A stretch of DNA of 49,228 nucleotides, from NCBI GenBank assembly GCA_031272145.1, contig JAISUL010000027.1, positions 1-49,228 of the forward strand. Direction: 5' to 3'. Below are positions 1 to 10,169 of this stretch, in pieces. The stretch comes from Synergistaceae bacterium. Lineage in GTDB: Bacteria > Synergistota > Synergistia > Synergistales > Aminobacteriaceae. A model generated the notes under the pieces. It was not told the DNA's origin. It was given only the letters and a program-made list of their open reading frames with translations, and did no database searches. Position 1 is the stretch's first letter, and each line of letters begins with the position of its first letter. Made by a program: the position numbers and the translations under genes.

Positions 1-239
1 TTCAGCACGAAAAGCACGTTGGGCTTGCGCTCCTTGAAAAGGTCGTCCGTCTCGTCGATGCCGGCCTCGGTTTTGGCGGGCGCGTTCACGCGCGGCGTCA
101 CGTCGTCCACGCTCGCCTCCGCGGCGCGAAATCCCAGCGGGAGCGCGTAAGTCAAAATTTCGGACAGGAAAAACAGAAGGGAGAGGCTTGCGGCGAACCG
201 CCGCGGGAAAAGCGGGAAAAGAATATTTGGCGAAAAGAT
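1..239 (-). CDS. 5' end of a secreted vWA/PilY1-like protein (partial)
   Basis: A reading frame is open from about 293 down through position 1. It encodes a hydrophobic segment (SLSLLFFLSEILTYALPLGF), an acidic stretch and then ERKPNVLFVL, where the window ends. PNVLFVL is the usual first strand of von Willebrand A domains in PilY1-type pilus proteins, normally followed by DTSGSM, but that part lies outside the window. No ATG occurs in this frame. The start must be a rare codon such as ATT at 222-224, CTG at 174-176 or TTG at 153-155, none with a clear Shine-Dalgarno sequence. The gene points the same way as the prepilin-like gene at 2644-3558, so both may belong to one pilus locus split by the ATPase cassette. 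The end coordinate is nominal. The family call is tentative because only about 75 residues are visible. Confidence 0.5.
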   Translation of the reverse strand, partial: MFSPNILFPLFPRRFAASLSLLFFLSEILTYALPLGFRAAEASVDDVTPRVNAPAKTEAGIDETDDLFKERKPNVLFVL

Positions 240-246
240 TAACCTA

Positions 247-288
247 GAGAACCGAGAACCGAGAACCGAGAACCGAGAACCGAGAACC
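247..288. repeat. Heptanucleotide tandem repeat, 6 copies of GAGAACC
   Basis: Six perfect, contiguous copies of a 7-bp unit. The tract lies between the minus-strand promoter at 298-326 and the first hydrophobic codons of the partial vWA-like gene, so it would form nearly all of the proximal 5' leader. Seven is not a multiple of three, so a gain or loss of units would shift the reading frame of anything translated across it. It would also alter leader length. Confidence 0.9.
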
Positions 289-297
289 GCCCTCTAT

Positions 298-326
298 ATT
301 ATAGCACACTTTGCCCCAAAAGTCAA
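298..326 (-). promoter_or_regulatory. Sigma-70-type promoter for the partial vWA-like gene
   Basis: On the minus strand, TTGACT (-35, 326-321) and TATAAT (-10, 303-298) are separated by exactly 17 nt. Predicted transcription starts near 291, immediately before the heptamer tract. The -35 and spacer resemble those at 1030-1057 and 2561-2588 (TTGA(C/A)T, T-rich, GGGG, then TATA(A/C)T), which suggests a shared origin. Confidence 0.7.
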
Positions 327-473
327 GACCCACCGGCAACTTTTCCGACCCCGTTTCAAGATGATGAGAAGCAACGGGGATGGTTATACCAGGGCGGGGG
401 GAGAAAGTCAAGGGGGTGAGGAGGGAAAATTCTTCGATTCTGCCGGGGGCGTAGCGCGATCTTCTTGCCTCTT

Positions 474-617
474 TCACGCCGCCGAGATCGCCGGCACCGG
501 CACGGCCGTCAGGCGGTCGCCCAGCGGCAGGGGCTCCGCGCGGCAGGGGCTCCGCGAGAGCTTGACCTCGACCGCCGCGACGTCCCCGCGTGCATCCGAC
601 GAGGCTGGCCTCCTCAG
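474..617 (-). pseudogene. Remnant of a second DUF4143 AAA-ATPase gene (C-terminal end)
   Basis: The minus-strand translation ends in LPLGDRLTAVPVPAIS plus two Ala and a stop. It is preceded by RGDVAAVEVKLSR, matching the C-terminus of the intact ATPase at 1086-2324 almost residue for residue. About 33 residues between these blocks (TVSRRD to TGEET in the intact copy) are replaced by a short junction. Upstream, similarity stops near the GEEVDLV segment, and the whole Walker/AAA part is missing. The DNA then runs straight into the second leader hairpin (626-658). This is a decayed copy produced by duplication of the cassette. It cannot encode a functional ATPase. Confidence 0.85.
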
Positions 618-625
618 AAAGAAAG

Positions 626-658
626 CGGAGGCGCCGATTTTACTCGGACGCCCCCTCC
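626..658 (-). terminator. Second leader hairpin, copy A
   Basis: On the minus strand a G-rich arm (GGAGG, GGCG, CCGA) pairs with TCGG, CGCC and TCC around a short A-rich loop, followed by CTTTCTTTCT. A homologous hairpin lies at 2410-2444 upstream of the intact ATPase. It sits after the small ORF at 679-786 and before the ATPase remnant, so it could end transcription of the small ORF. Confidence 0.5.
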
Positions 659-678
659 CGTCGCCTAACCCGCCGACA

Positions 679-786
679 CTACCGCGGGCGGAACGTGACC
701 GTCAGGCTCAGACTCGCCCTCAGCCATCGCCCCAGTCGCACGACAAGCGCGCAACTCAGGCTGTTCAGCCGCCTAAAAATATACAT
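679..786 (-). CDS. Small ORF, 35 aa, hydrophobic/cationic peptide
   Basis: ATG at 786-784, TAG at 681-679. An AAAGGAG ribosome-binding sequence lies about 10 nt upstream. The peptide begins MYIFRRLNSLSCALVVRLGR and continues as a Trp-, Leu- and Ser-rich stretch ending in Arg-Pro-Arg. It has a short hydrophobic core with five to seven Arg, as in membrane-active small peptides. It has its own upstream promoter with a palindrome (906-948) and a terminator-like hairpin downstream (626-658), so it is a self-contained transcription unit. The second cassette copy retains only the last codons (around 2465-2475), so the ORF is absent there. I do not recognise the family. A type I toxin-like peptide is possible but unproven. 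Confidence 0.35.
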   Translation of the reverse strand: MYIFRRLNSLSCALVVRLGRWLRASLSLTVTFRPR

Positions 787-905
787 ACTGGGTCATCTCC
801 TTTCAGAGAGACGTCGCCCCGCTCCTTGGACGACCGGCTCAGGCATGAGCCTTTGCCGCGCATATGACAAGCGCGGAAAGCGGTCCCTAGCACGTATCTC
901 GGCTG

Positions 906-948
906 ATACGGTGACCGTATTATACCCGAATTCTGAGGTGGGAAGCAA
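906..948 (-). promoter_or_regulatory. Promoter overlapping a 15-bp palindrome
   Basis: Minus strand: TTGCTT (948-943), 18-nt spacer, TATAAT (924-919). The perfect palindrome ATACGGT-G-ACCGTAT spans 906-920 and overlaps the last bases of the -10 and the likely start site. This is the classic position for a repressor operator. The nearest minus-strand ORF downstream is the 35-aa ORF starting at 786. Confidence 0.55.
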
Positions 949-1023
949 AAAAAGGCCTTTCCCCGTGTAACCCGACGCAGAGCAACGCCGGAACGGGGAA
1001 AGGAGATGACCCAGCTATGTATG
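947..1023 (-). ncRNA. Short leader RNA ending in an intrinsic terminator, copy A
   Basis: Predicted transcript from the promoter at 1030-1057, about 77 nt long. It folds into a 10-bp outer stem (CCTTTCCCCG at 965-956 pairs with 1003-994) and an inner stem CCGGCG/CGTCGG capped by an 8-nt loop, followed by GGCC and seven U. Copy B at 2479-2554 keeps both stems while the apical loop differs, which supports selection on structure. Orientation and position suggest a transcription attenuator or a stand-alone small RNA in front of the ATPase-remnant cassette. Confidence 0.55.
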
Positions 1024-1029
1024 TTGAAC

Positions 1030-1057
1030 AGTATACCACGAGTCCCCAAAAATTCAA
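1030..1057 (-). promoter_or_regulatory. Promoter of leader RNA copy A
   Basis: TTGAAT (1057-1052), 16-nt spacer, TATACT (1035-1030) on the minus strand. The spacer is nearly identical to that of copy B at 2561-2588. Confidence 0.6.
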
Positions 1058-1085
1058 GGGGCGTAGCGCGATCTTCCTGCCTCTT

Positions 1086-2324
1086 TCACGCCGCCGAGAG
1101 CGCCGAGATAGCCGGCACCGGTACGGCTGTCAGTCGGTCGCCCAGCGGCAGGGTCTCCTCCCCGGTGTAGACCAGCGCGCCGCCGGCGAACCTGTCGCCC
1201 AGGGCGTCACGCAGCGACGTCAGGCCTTTGATGTCCCGGCGCGAGACCGTCCGCGAGAGCTTCACCTCGACCGCCGCGACGTCCCCGCGGGCGTCCTCTA
1301 GGACTAGGTCGACCTCCTCGCCAGCCTGAGAGCGGTAGTGAGAAAGGCTTACTACTCGGTGCTGCGTCCACGTGGCCTGCTTCACGATCTCGCCGACCAC
1401 GTAGGTCTCGAAGAGCCGGCCCGCCTTGGCCGGGTCTCGTGCGGGCGCGTTTTCGCCAGCGACGGCTAGGTGCGAGGCTAGGCCGGAGTCCGCAAAGTGT
1501 AGCTTCGGCGACTTGACCAGCCGTTTGCTGGAGTTGAACGACCATGCGGGGAGGAAGTAGATTATGAACAGCGCCTCGAACAGCGAGACGTACCGCGCAA
1601 GCGTGGTGTTTGGGATGCCGGCGGAGCGCGAGACTTCGGCGGCGTTCAGGAGCGTGGCGGTGCGGGTTGCCAGGAGCGACAGCAGGCGTATGGCCGCGCT
1701 TCTGTCCTGGATGTTGGAGATGTCGCGCACGTCCCTCTCGACCAGGGACGTGACGTACGAGTCGAACCATGCGTCCCGCCTTGCCTGAACCCTGGGCACC
1801 ACGTCGGGATAGCCGCCAGCCAGGACGGTGGCGAACGGGAACTCGCCGTCGGGATTGCAAAAAGGCGGTATAGCGCAAGCGCGGCCATCGAAGAGGCGCG
1901 CGATGAAGTCGTCCCTAACCCCGGCCATCTCTCCGGCGGAGAAGGGGTAGAGGGTCAATAACTCCATGCGTCCGGCCAGAGAGTCGGCCACCTTGGGGAC
2001 GGCGAACACGTTGGCGGAGCCCGTGAGCAGGTACCGCCCCGGCGTCCGCTCGCGGTCGATGTCCTCCTTGAGGGCGAGGAGCAGGCCGGGCGCCCGCTGA
2101 ACCTCGTCGATGACCGCCGGCTTGCCGAGCCCGTGCAGGAAGCCGGACGGGTCGTTCGTTGCCGCCGTCAAAGCCGCCGCCGAGTCCAGCGTCACGTAGC
2201 CGTTGAACCCCGCCAAGTTCTTGACGAGCGTCGTCTTGCCCGTCTGCCTGGCGCCGCGCAGGAAGACCGCCGGCGTGTCGGCCAGGGCCTCCGCGATGCG
2301 CGGCGCGATGTTTCGAGTAATCAT
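1086..2324 (-). CDS. AAA-family ATPase with DUF4143 domain
   Basis: The product has 412 residues. Residues 24-32 (GARQTGKTT) are the Walker A loop, VIDEVQ around 71-76 is Walker B, and LLTGSANV near residue 100 is the sensor region. The C-terminal DUF4143 part contains EEVDLVLE and VAAVEVK, resembling a nuclease-fold core. Proteins of this type (COG1373) are common in multicopy in anaerobes and their biological role is poorly known; DNA- or mobile-element-related roles have been suggested. It starts at ATG 2324 after a leader of about 230 nt with two hairpins. The gene is part of a duplicated cassette whose other copy is the remnant at 474-617. It is flanked by directly repeated leader segments, which suggests acquisition or amplification by recombination. 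Confidence 0.93.
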   Translation of the reverse strand: MITRNIAPRIAEALADTPAVFLRGARQTGKTTLVKNLAGFNGYVTLDSAAALTAATNDPSGFLHGLGKPAVIDEVQRAPGLLLALKEDIDRERTPGRYLLTGSANVFAVPKVADSLAGRMELLTLYPFSAGEMAGVRDDFIARLFDGRACAIPPFCNPDGEFPFATVLAGGYPDVVPRVQARRDAWFDSYVTSLVERDVRDISNIQDRSAAIRLLSLLATRTATLLNAAEVSRSAGIPNTTLARYVSLFEALFIIYFLPAWSFNSSKRLVKSPKLHFADSGLASHLAVAGENAPARDPAKAGRLFETYVVGEIVKQATWTQHRVVSLSHYRSQAGEEVDLVLEDARGDVAAVEVKLSRTVSRRDIKGLTSLRDALGDRFAGGALVYTGEETLPLGDRLTAVPVPAISALSAA

Positions 2325-2409
2325 GTGTAAATCTTACCACGGGATGGTTGAAATTCCACCACGCCGTGGCGCAGAACGCAAAACGCCCGCCCCGTGCGGA
2401 TAAAGAAAG

Positions 2410-2444
2410 CGGGAGCGCCGATTTCACTCGAACGCCCCCTCCCG
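2410..2444 (-). terminator. Second leader hairpin, copy B
   Basis: On the minus strand CGGGAG (2444-2439) pairs with CTCCCG (2415-2410), with further inner pairing, followed by CTTTCTTTA. It lies in the leader of the intact ATPase, downstream of the leader RNA terminator at 2479-2535. It is homologous to 626-658. Confidence 0.5.
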
Positions 2445-2478
2445 TCGCCTAACCCGCCGACACTACCGCGGGCGGGGT

Positions 2479-2554
2479 AAAAAAAGCCCTTTCCCCGTTT
2501 AACCCGACGATAAGCGACGCCGGAGCGGGGAAAGGAGAGTACCTAGTGATGTAT
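2479..2554 (-). ncRNA. Short leader RNA ending in an intrinsic terminator, copy B
   Basis: About 76 nt from the promoter at 2561-2588. Outer stem of 10 bp (2535-2526 with 2497-2488) and inner stem CCGGCG/CGTCGG, then seven U at 2485-2479. Loop bases differ from copy A while both stems are unchanged. The ATPase start codon is about 155 nt further downstream, so read-through of this terminator would be needed to express the ATPase from this promoter. The 319 bp between the two genes (2325-2643) are filled by this leader; I see no other gene in it. Confidence 0.55.
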
Positions 2555-2560
2555 GTTGCG

Positions 2561-2588
2561 AGTATACCACGAGTCCCAAAAAAGTCAA
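2561..2588 (-). promoter_or_regulatory. Promoter of leader RNA copy B / ATPase
   Basis: TTGACT (2588-2583), 16-nt spacer, TATACT (2566-2561) on the minus strand. It lies between the stop codon of the prepilin-like gene and the leader RNA. Confidence 0.65.
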
Positions 2589-2643
2589 GGTCTGTGCGCG
2601 GTCTTCTTGCCTCTTTCACGCCGCCGGGATCGCCGGCGGCGGC

Positions 2644-3558
2644 TTACATGTTATCCACGCGCCATGACCCCATCGCCACCAGCAGGTTATGCCCGCCGAA
2701 CTCCTCGCGCCACGGCGCCGCCTCAGGCCACTCAGTAGGGCGCAGTGATTTTTGCTGCCCCTGCCCCTGCGGCGGGGCATTCGCTCCGGCGTCCGCTAGA
2801 ACCCATGCGTCCAGCACGCGCAGGTCAGGCCTCCACTCGAACCACAGGGCTAGGATTCCCTCGGCTCGGTCGATAGTATCGCCCCAGTCGGTGCGGAACC
2901 TGCTGGAACGGAAAAAGCCGTCCTTTGCGGCGTAACGGATGGCCTCGATGTAGCACATCTCGTCATAGGGCGCTATCAGCGCCGCGCTGGACAGGGTGAG
3001 CTTGCCTCCCGAATAGCCGTTCACGGACACGGGCTGCCCTGAGAGCGGGAACGCAACCCACGACTCGATGTTGCTTCTGTTGCCGAGCGCGATTCGATCG
3101 CTTATCAGAGCCATGTTTGCGCTCTGCCCTAGGAGCGTCACCGACGTGCTCGGCGCGGTGCTTGGCTTGGCCTTCAGGGCCGACGGGATGGTGTAGACCA
3201 GCGCTATTCCCTCGCCGCCGTACACCCCGTCGCGTCTTTCGGCCAGCGCAGTGCCGTCGCCCTTCAGAACCGTCACAGCCGACGGAAACGGAGCGGGCAG
3301 CCCTCCCATGTCCTTGAGGCCGGCGCCGGCGTGAAGCGCGCGGAGCTCGATCGCCGAGAGCACGGCCTGAGCGTTAGCCCACGCCGCCGAGTCCCCGAAG
3401 AAGCGCGCCGCCGCGGAGGAAACGCCGGCAACGGCGCGAAACAGCGCCCCAGCAAGCGTCAAGCATACAAACGAGGCGACCAAAACCTCAGTCAGCGTGA
3501 ACGAGGGAGTATGATTCGCGCCCGTCCCGCTGGCGCCCCTTAGCCTCGGCCTAAGCAT
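2644..3558 (-). CDS. Prepilin-like protein (PilW/pseudopilin type)
   Basis: The product has 304 residues. After an 18-residue basic leader comes SFTLTEVLVASFVCLTLAGA, a type IV pilin N-terminus: Phe at +1, Glu at +5 and a hydrophobic helix of about 20 residues that serves as membrane anchor and assembly domain. The residue at -1 is Ser rather than the usual Gly, which may slow prepilin peptidase processing. The remainder is a soluble domain without a family I can name; length and layout fit a minor pilin such as PilW. Its ATG overlaps the end of the 57-aa ORF at 3540-3713, and a G7 tract directly abuts the start codon. A role in type IV pilus or pseudopilus assembly is inferred. Confidence 0.75.
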   Translation of the reverse strand: MLRPRLRGASGTGANHTPSFTLTEVLVASFVCLTLAGALFRAVAGVSSAAARFFGDSAAWANAQAVLSAIELRALHAGAGLKDMGGLPAPFPSAVTVLKGDGTALAERRDGVYGGEGIALVYTIPSALKAKPSTAPSTSVTLLGQSANMALISDRIALGNRSNIESWVAFPLSGQPVSVNGYSGGKLTLSSAALIAPYDEMCYIEAIRYAAKDGFFRSSRFRTDWGDTIDRAEGILALWFEWRPDLRVLDAWVLADAGANAPPQGQGQQKSLRPTEWPEAAPWREEFGGHNLLVAMGSWRVDNM

Positions 3559-3713
3559 CCCCCCCTACCCCCCCCGTCCTTCCGGGCCAGATCGCTCGCG
3601 CCATCGCCGATCGCCAGCTGCATGACCATATCATAGGCCGCCTCCACGCTCTGGCAGCCCCGCAGACTGCGCGCCAGAACGATCAGAAACGCCTTGAACT
3701 GCACGTCAGACAT
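3540..3713 (-). CDS. Small conserved-looking ORF upstream of the prepilin gene, 57 aa
   Basis: ATG at 3713 follows a strong Shine-Dalgarno (GGGAGGTGA). Stop TAA at 3542-3540. The protein begins MSDVQFKAFLIVLARSLRGC and continues QSVEAAYDMVMQLAIGDGAS, an amphipathic helical stretch. It ends in a Gly/Arg tail encoded by C8 and C7 tracts (plus-strand view, 3568-3575 and 3559-3565). It overlaps the start of the prepilin-like gene by 19 nt in another frame, so translation is probably coupled. I do not recognise the family. A one-base change in the poly-G tracts could fuse it in frame to the prepilin gene. Confidence 0.6.
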   Translation of the reverse strand: MSDVQFKAFLIVLARSLRGCQSVEAAYDMVMQLAIGDGASDLARKDGGGRGGCLGRG

Positions 3714-3738
3714 AGCCCCGTCACCTCCCTGGGGATAA

Positions 3739-5844
<2,106 letters not shown>

Positions 5845-5863
5845 AAATACTGGAGGTTTCCCA

Positions 5864-6980
<1,117 letters not shown>

Positions 6981-6982
<2 letters not shown>

Positions 6983-7006
6983 AAAAGAGGGGGCTGCCGC
7001 CCCCTC
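6981..7006. terminator. Bidirectional intrinsic terminator between FkbM gene and meaB
   Basis: GAGGGGGC (6987-6994), loop TGCC, GCCCCCTC (6999-7006). On the minus strand the hairpin is followed by six U (6986-6981), so it terminates the meaB operon. On the plus strand it is followed by AGTTCTTT, a weaker signal for the FkbM gene. Confidence 0.85.
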
Positions 7007-7025
7007 AGTTCTTTACTGCTCTTTG

Positions 7026-7949
7026 CTACTCGGCCAGTATCATGTCCGCCGCTGAGTATGGGTCGAGCTTTCGATCCATGACGGCCGGCAGTATTTCTGC
7101 CTCCTTGGCCTCCAGCAGCTTCGACGCCTGCAGAGAGAGGCGGTCGACGATGATGTCCTCGATCCTGGCCCTCATGCGCGCGCGCTCGCGCTCGCGTCCT
7201 CTGGCCTTTGCGTATTCCCTGTGGCGCTCCAGGTTCTCGACGAGGCTCGGCACCCCGTCGCCAGTCTCGGCGACGGTTCGGTCGATGGTGGGGACCCAGT
7301 CCTTGTTTTGAAGGAACTCGAGTACTGCCCGCACCTCGTTCACGAGCCGGTCTGCCCCCTGCTTGTCGGCCTTGTTGACGACGAACAGGTCGGCTATCTC
7401 CATTATGCCGGCCTTCATCGCCTGGACGTCGTCGCCGAGGCCCGGTACCAAGACGACGCAGACGCTGTCCGCCACGCGCATGATGTCTATCTCCGACTGG
7501 CCGACTCCGACGGTCTCGATGATGATCACGTCGAAGCCGCAGGCGTCGAGTATGAGGACGCCCTCCCTCGTGCCGCGGCTGAGGCCGCCCAGCGACCCGC
7601 GGGCGGCCAGGCTTCGTATGAAGACGCCCGAGTCGTCGGTGTGGCGCTGCATGCGCAGCCTGTCCGCGAGGATCGCCCCGCCGGTGTACGGGCTTGACGG
7701 ATCGACCGCCAGCACCCCGACGCGCTCGCCCTTGGCCCTAAGCTGCTCTATCAGCTTGTCGGTCAGGGTGCTCTTGCCCGCGCCGGGGCTTCCCGTAACG
7801 CCGACCACCCAGGCCTTCCCGGCGCTTGGGGCCAAGTAGAGCTCCTTCATAAGGGAGTCGAGGCCCTCGTCGCGGTTCTCTGCCATCGAGATGAGGCGGG
7901 CGACGGCTCTGGGGTCTCCCGCCAGAGCCTTATCCGTCAGCGAAGCCAT
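7026..7949 (-). CDS. meaB: Methylmalonyl-CoA mutase-associated GTPase MeaB
   Basis: G3E-family GTPase that protects and reloads the B12 cofactor of methylmalonyl-CoA mutase. The product has 307 residues, within the family range. GSPGAGKS at 53-60 is the P-loop. VLAVDPSSP, the MQRHTDDSGVFIRS segment and VVNKAD are the other diagnostic motifs (switch and base-recognition regions), and DVIIIETVGVGQSE is the Walker B/switch II block. It begins one base after the stop of the small mutase chain, so the three genes form one operon (large chain, small chain, meaB) ending at the terminator 6981-7006. Confidence 0.96.
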   Translation of the reverse strand: MASLTDKALAGDPRAVARLISMAENRDEGLDSLMKELYLAPSAGKAWVVGVTGSPGAGKSTLTDKLIEQLRAKGERVGVLAVDPSSPYTGGAILADRLRMQRHTDDSGVFIRSLAARGSLGGLSRGTREGVLILDACGFDVIIIETVGVGQSEIDIMRVADSVCVVLVPGLGDDVQAMKAGIMEIADLFVVNKADKQGADRLVNEVRAVLEFLQNKDWVPTIDRTVAETGDGVPSLVENLERHREYAKARGRERERARMRARIEDIIVDRLSLQASKLLEAKEAEILPAVMDRKLDPYSAADMILAE

Positions 7950-7950
7950 G

Positions 7951-8367
7951 CTAGGCCTTGACCGCGTCCTTCTCGGAGACGGCCTTCTTGATCCAGTCGA
8001 CCGCGGTAACGGTCGAGGTGCCGGGCCCGAATATGGCGCCGGCGCCCATCTTGAGCAGCGCCGGAACGTCCTGCTCGGGGATGACGCCGCCGCCGAACAC
8101 TATGACGTCCGAGGCGTTCTTCTCCTTCAGGAGCTCGATGATGCGGCGGAAGTAGAACTCATGGGCGCCGGAGAGAATGCTGATCCCGATGCCGTCGGCG
8201 TCCTCCTGGATGGCGGTCGTCACGATCTGCTCAGGCGTCTGGCGCAGGCCGGTGTAGATGACCTCCATGCCGGCGTCGCGCAGCGCGCGGGCTATGACCT
8301 TGGCTCCCCTGTCGTGCCCGTCGAGTCCGGGCTTGGCCACAACGATACGAATCTTCTTATCAGGCAT
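7951..8367 (-). CDS. Methylmalonyl-CoA mutase small chain (cobalamin-binding domain)
   Basis: The 138-residue product is the B12-binding half of a split methylmalonyl-CoA mutase. [12 protein letters not shown] carries the DxHxxG signature, with His18 as lower axial ligand of cobalt. [10 protein letters not shown] and [10 protein letters not shown] are the following conserved loops that cradle the nucleotide tail. It is a stand-alone chain as in many anaerobes and archaea, and pairs with the catalytic chain encoded 30 bp upstream. An AGGGAGGG ribosome-binding sequence precedes ATG 8367. Confidence 0.96.
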   Translation of the reverse strand: MPDKKIRIVVAKPGLDGHDRGAKVIARALRDAGMEVIYTGLRQTPEQIVTTAIQEDADGIGISILSGAHEFYFRRIIELLKEKNASDVIVFGGGVIPEQDVPALLKMGAGAIFGPGTSTVTAVDWIKKAVSEKDAVKA

Positions 8368-8397
8368 AAATGAAACCCTCCCTTGGGCAAAAAAACC

Positions 8398-10068
8398 CTA
8401 GAGTACGATGTTTTCCTTGTACTCGCCGAACTCCTCGCGGAGCACGCCGCAGATCTCGCCCTCGGTCGCGTAAACCCTGACCGCGTCAAGAATGACTGGG
8501 ACGAGGTTGGTGTGTTCGTCGCGCGCAGCCTTGCGCACGTCATCGAGGCGGGACTTCCACGCGTCGCCGCGGGTCTCGCGCAGCTTCTTCAGCTTCGCGA
8601 TCTGGCGGTCGCCGACCGAGGAGTCGACGCGCAGCAGCTTCATCCCGGCCGCGTCGTCCTCGTTGGTCTGGAACTTGTTGACCCCGACCACGACGATGTC
8701 GCCGGACTCGATGGACTTCTGGTAGTCGTAGGCCGCGTCCTGGATGTTCTTCTGGGGGTAGCCCTTCTCGATGGCCGCGAGCATCCCGCCGAGCTCGTCG
8801 ATCTTCTTGATGTACTCAGCCGCGCCGGCCTCGATCTGGTCGGTCAGGGCCTCGACGACGTAGCTGCCGGCGAGCGGGTCAACGGTGTTCGTCACGCCGC
8901 TCTCGTAGGCCACGATCTGCTGCGTGCGGAGGGCCACCTCGACGCTCTTCTCGGAGGGCAGGGCGAGGGCCTCGTCCTTGCTGTTGGTGTGGAGGGACTG
9001 GGTGCCGCCCAGAACCGCCGCGAGGGTCTGAAGCGTGACGCGGATCACGTTGTTCTCGGGCTGCTGAGCCGTGAGGGTGCAGCCGGCGGTCTGAGTGTGG
9101 AAGCGGAGCATCTGGGCGGTCGGGTCGGTCACGCCGAAGCGGTCCTTCATGATGTGAGCCCAGAGCCGACGGGCGGCGCGGTACTTCGCGACCTCCTCAA
9201 GCACGCCGTTGTGCGCGTTGAAGAAGAAGGAGAGGCGCCTGCCGAACTTGTTCGGGTCGAGCCCCTTGTCCTTCGCGGCCTGCACGTAGGCTATGCCGTC
9301 GGCGAGGGTGAACGCGACCTCCTGAACGGCGGTGCTGCCCGCCTCGCGGATGTGGTAGCCCGAGATGGAGATGGTGTTCCACTCCGGCACGTTCTTCCCG
9401 CAGAAGTCGAAGATGTCCGTGATCAGGCGGAGCGACGGCGCGGGCGGGAAGATGTAGGTGCCCCTCGCGATGTACTCCTTGAGAATGTCGTTCTGGATGG
9501 TGCCGCCGAGCTTCTCGGCAGGGATGCCCTGCTTCTCGCCGACCGCGATGTACATGGCGAGCAGGATGGCAGCGGGGGCGTTGATGGTCATGGACGTGGT
9601 GACTTTATCGAGGGCGATCTTGTCGAAGAGTATCTCCATGTCGGCCAAACTGTCGATCGCGACGCCGACCTTGCCGCATTCGCCTGCGGCCATGGGATGG
9701 TCGGTGTCATAGCCTATCTGGGTGGGCAGGTCAAAGGCGACGGAGAGCCCCGTTGTGCCCTGCTCAAGCAGGTAGCGGTAGCGGGCGTTGGTGTCCTCGG
9801 CGGTGGAGAAACCGGCGTACTGCCGCATCGTCCAGAAGCGCCCCCGGTACATGGTGGACTGGACTCCGCGGGTGAAGGGGTAGTAGCCTGGGAACCCTAC
9901 GCTCTCGGTGTAGTCACGGTGCGCGGCGGAGTCCGGGTCGTAGAGCCGCTCGATGGGAATGCCGCCGCCCGTGGAGAACGTCTTGCAACGCTCAGGGCGC
10001 TTCTCAAGCCCCTTGTTCACGGCGCTTTCGTACCGTGCCTTGGCTTCCTTGAACTTCTCGTCTGACAA
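8398..10068 (-). CDS. Methylmalonyl-CoA mutase large (catalytic) chain
   Basis: Interconverts L-methylmalonyl-CoA and succinyl-CoA with the B12 chain encoded at 7951-8367; used in propionate/succinate metabolism. Recognisable blocks are [40 protein letters not shown] and FFFNAHNG, typical of the TIM-barrel substrate domain, followed by [18 protein letters not shown]. The frame opens at TTG 10095, but a perfect AAGGAGG lies at 10084-10078, nine bases before TTG 10068. That gives 556 aa beginning [13 protein letters not shown] and is the preferred start. No epimerase or carboxylase gene is present nearby. Confidence 0.97.
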   Translation of the reverse strand: MSDEKFKEAKARYESAVNKGLEKRPERCKTFSTGGGIPIERLYDPDSAAHRDYTESVGFPGYYPFTRGVQSTMYRGRFWTMRQYAGFSTAEDTNARYRYLLEQGTTGLSVAFDLPTQIGYDTDHPMAAGECGKVGVAIDSLADMEILFDKIALDKVTTSMTINAPAAILLAMYIAVGEKQGIPAEKLGGTIQNDILKEYIARGTYIFPPAPSLRLITDIFDFCGKNVPEWNTISISGYHIREAGSTAVQEVAFTLADGIAYVQAAKDKGLDPNKFGRRLSFFFNAHNGVLEEVAKYRAARRLWAHIMKDRFGVTDPTAQMLRFHTQTAGCTLTAQQPENNVIRVTLQTLAAVLGGTQSLHTNSKDEALALPSEKSVEVALRTQQIVAYESGVTNTVDPLAGSYVVEALTDQIEAGAAEYIKKIDELGGMLAAIEKGYPQKNIQDAAYDYQKSIESGDIVVVGVNKFQTNEDDAAGMKLLRVDSSVGDRQIAKLKKLRETRGDAWKSRLDDVRKAARDEHTNLVPVILDAVRVYATEGEICGVLREEFGEYKENIVL

Positions 10069-10169
10069 AGTGAACAACCTCCTTAATGAAAACAATGAAA
10101 CCGAAAGAGATTTTCCATCTCCTTACGCCTATAGGATACTACATAACATAGAAAATGTGGAGAGAAATA

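Noticed and set aside
244-477. 77-codon minus-strand ORF ending in the heptamer array
   Set aside because: It overlaps the ATPase remnant and the promoter, shows no domain and reads through the repeat. It is kept only as a note on frame in the heptamer finding.
1017-1301. Plus-strand ORF starting ATGTATGTT after an AAAGGAG sequence
   Set aside because: It runs antisense into the ATPase 3' end. The AAAGGAG belongs to the terminator stem of the leader RNA on the other strand. The homologous frame in copy B diverges at once.
8383-10065. 560-codon plus-strand frame opposite the methylmalonyl-CoA mutase gene
   Set aside because: Antisense shadow of a clear enzyme gene; the product is a low-complexity Leu/Val/Gly-rich string without motifs.
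10069-10095. TTG 10095 as the start of the mutase large chain
   Set aside because: A perfect AAGGAGG lies downstream of that codon and nine bases before TTG 10068.
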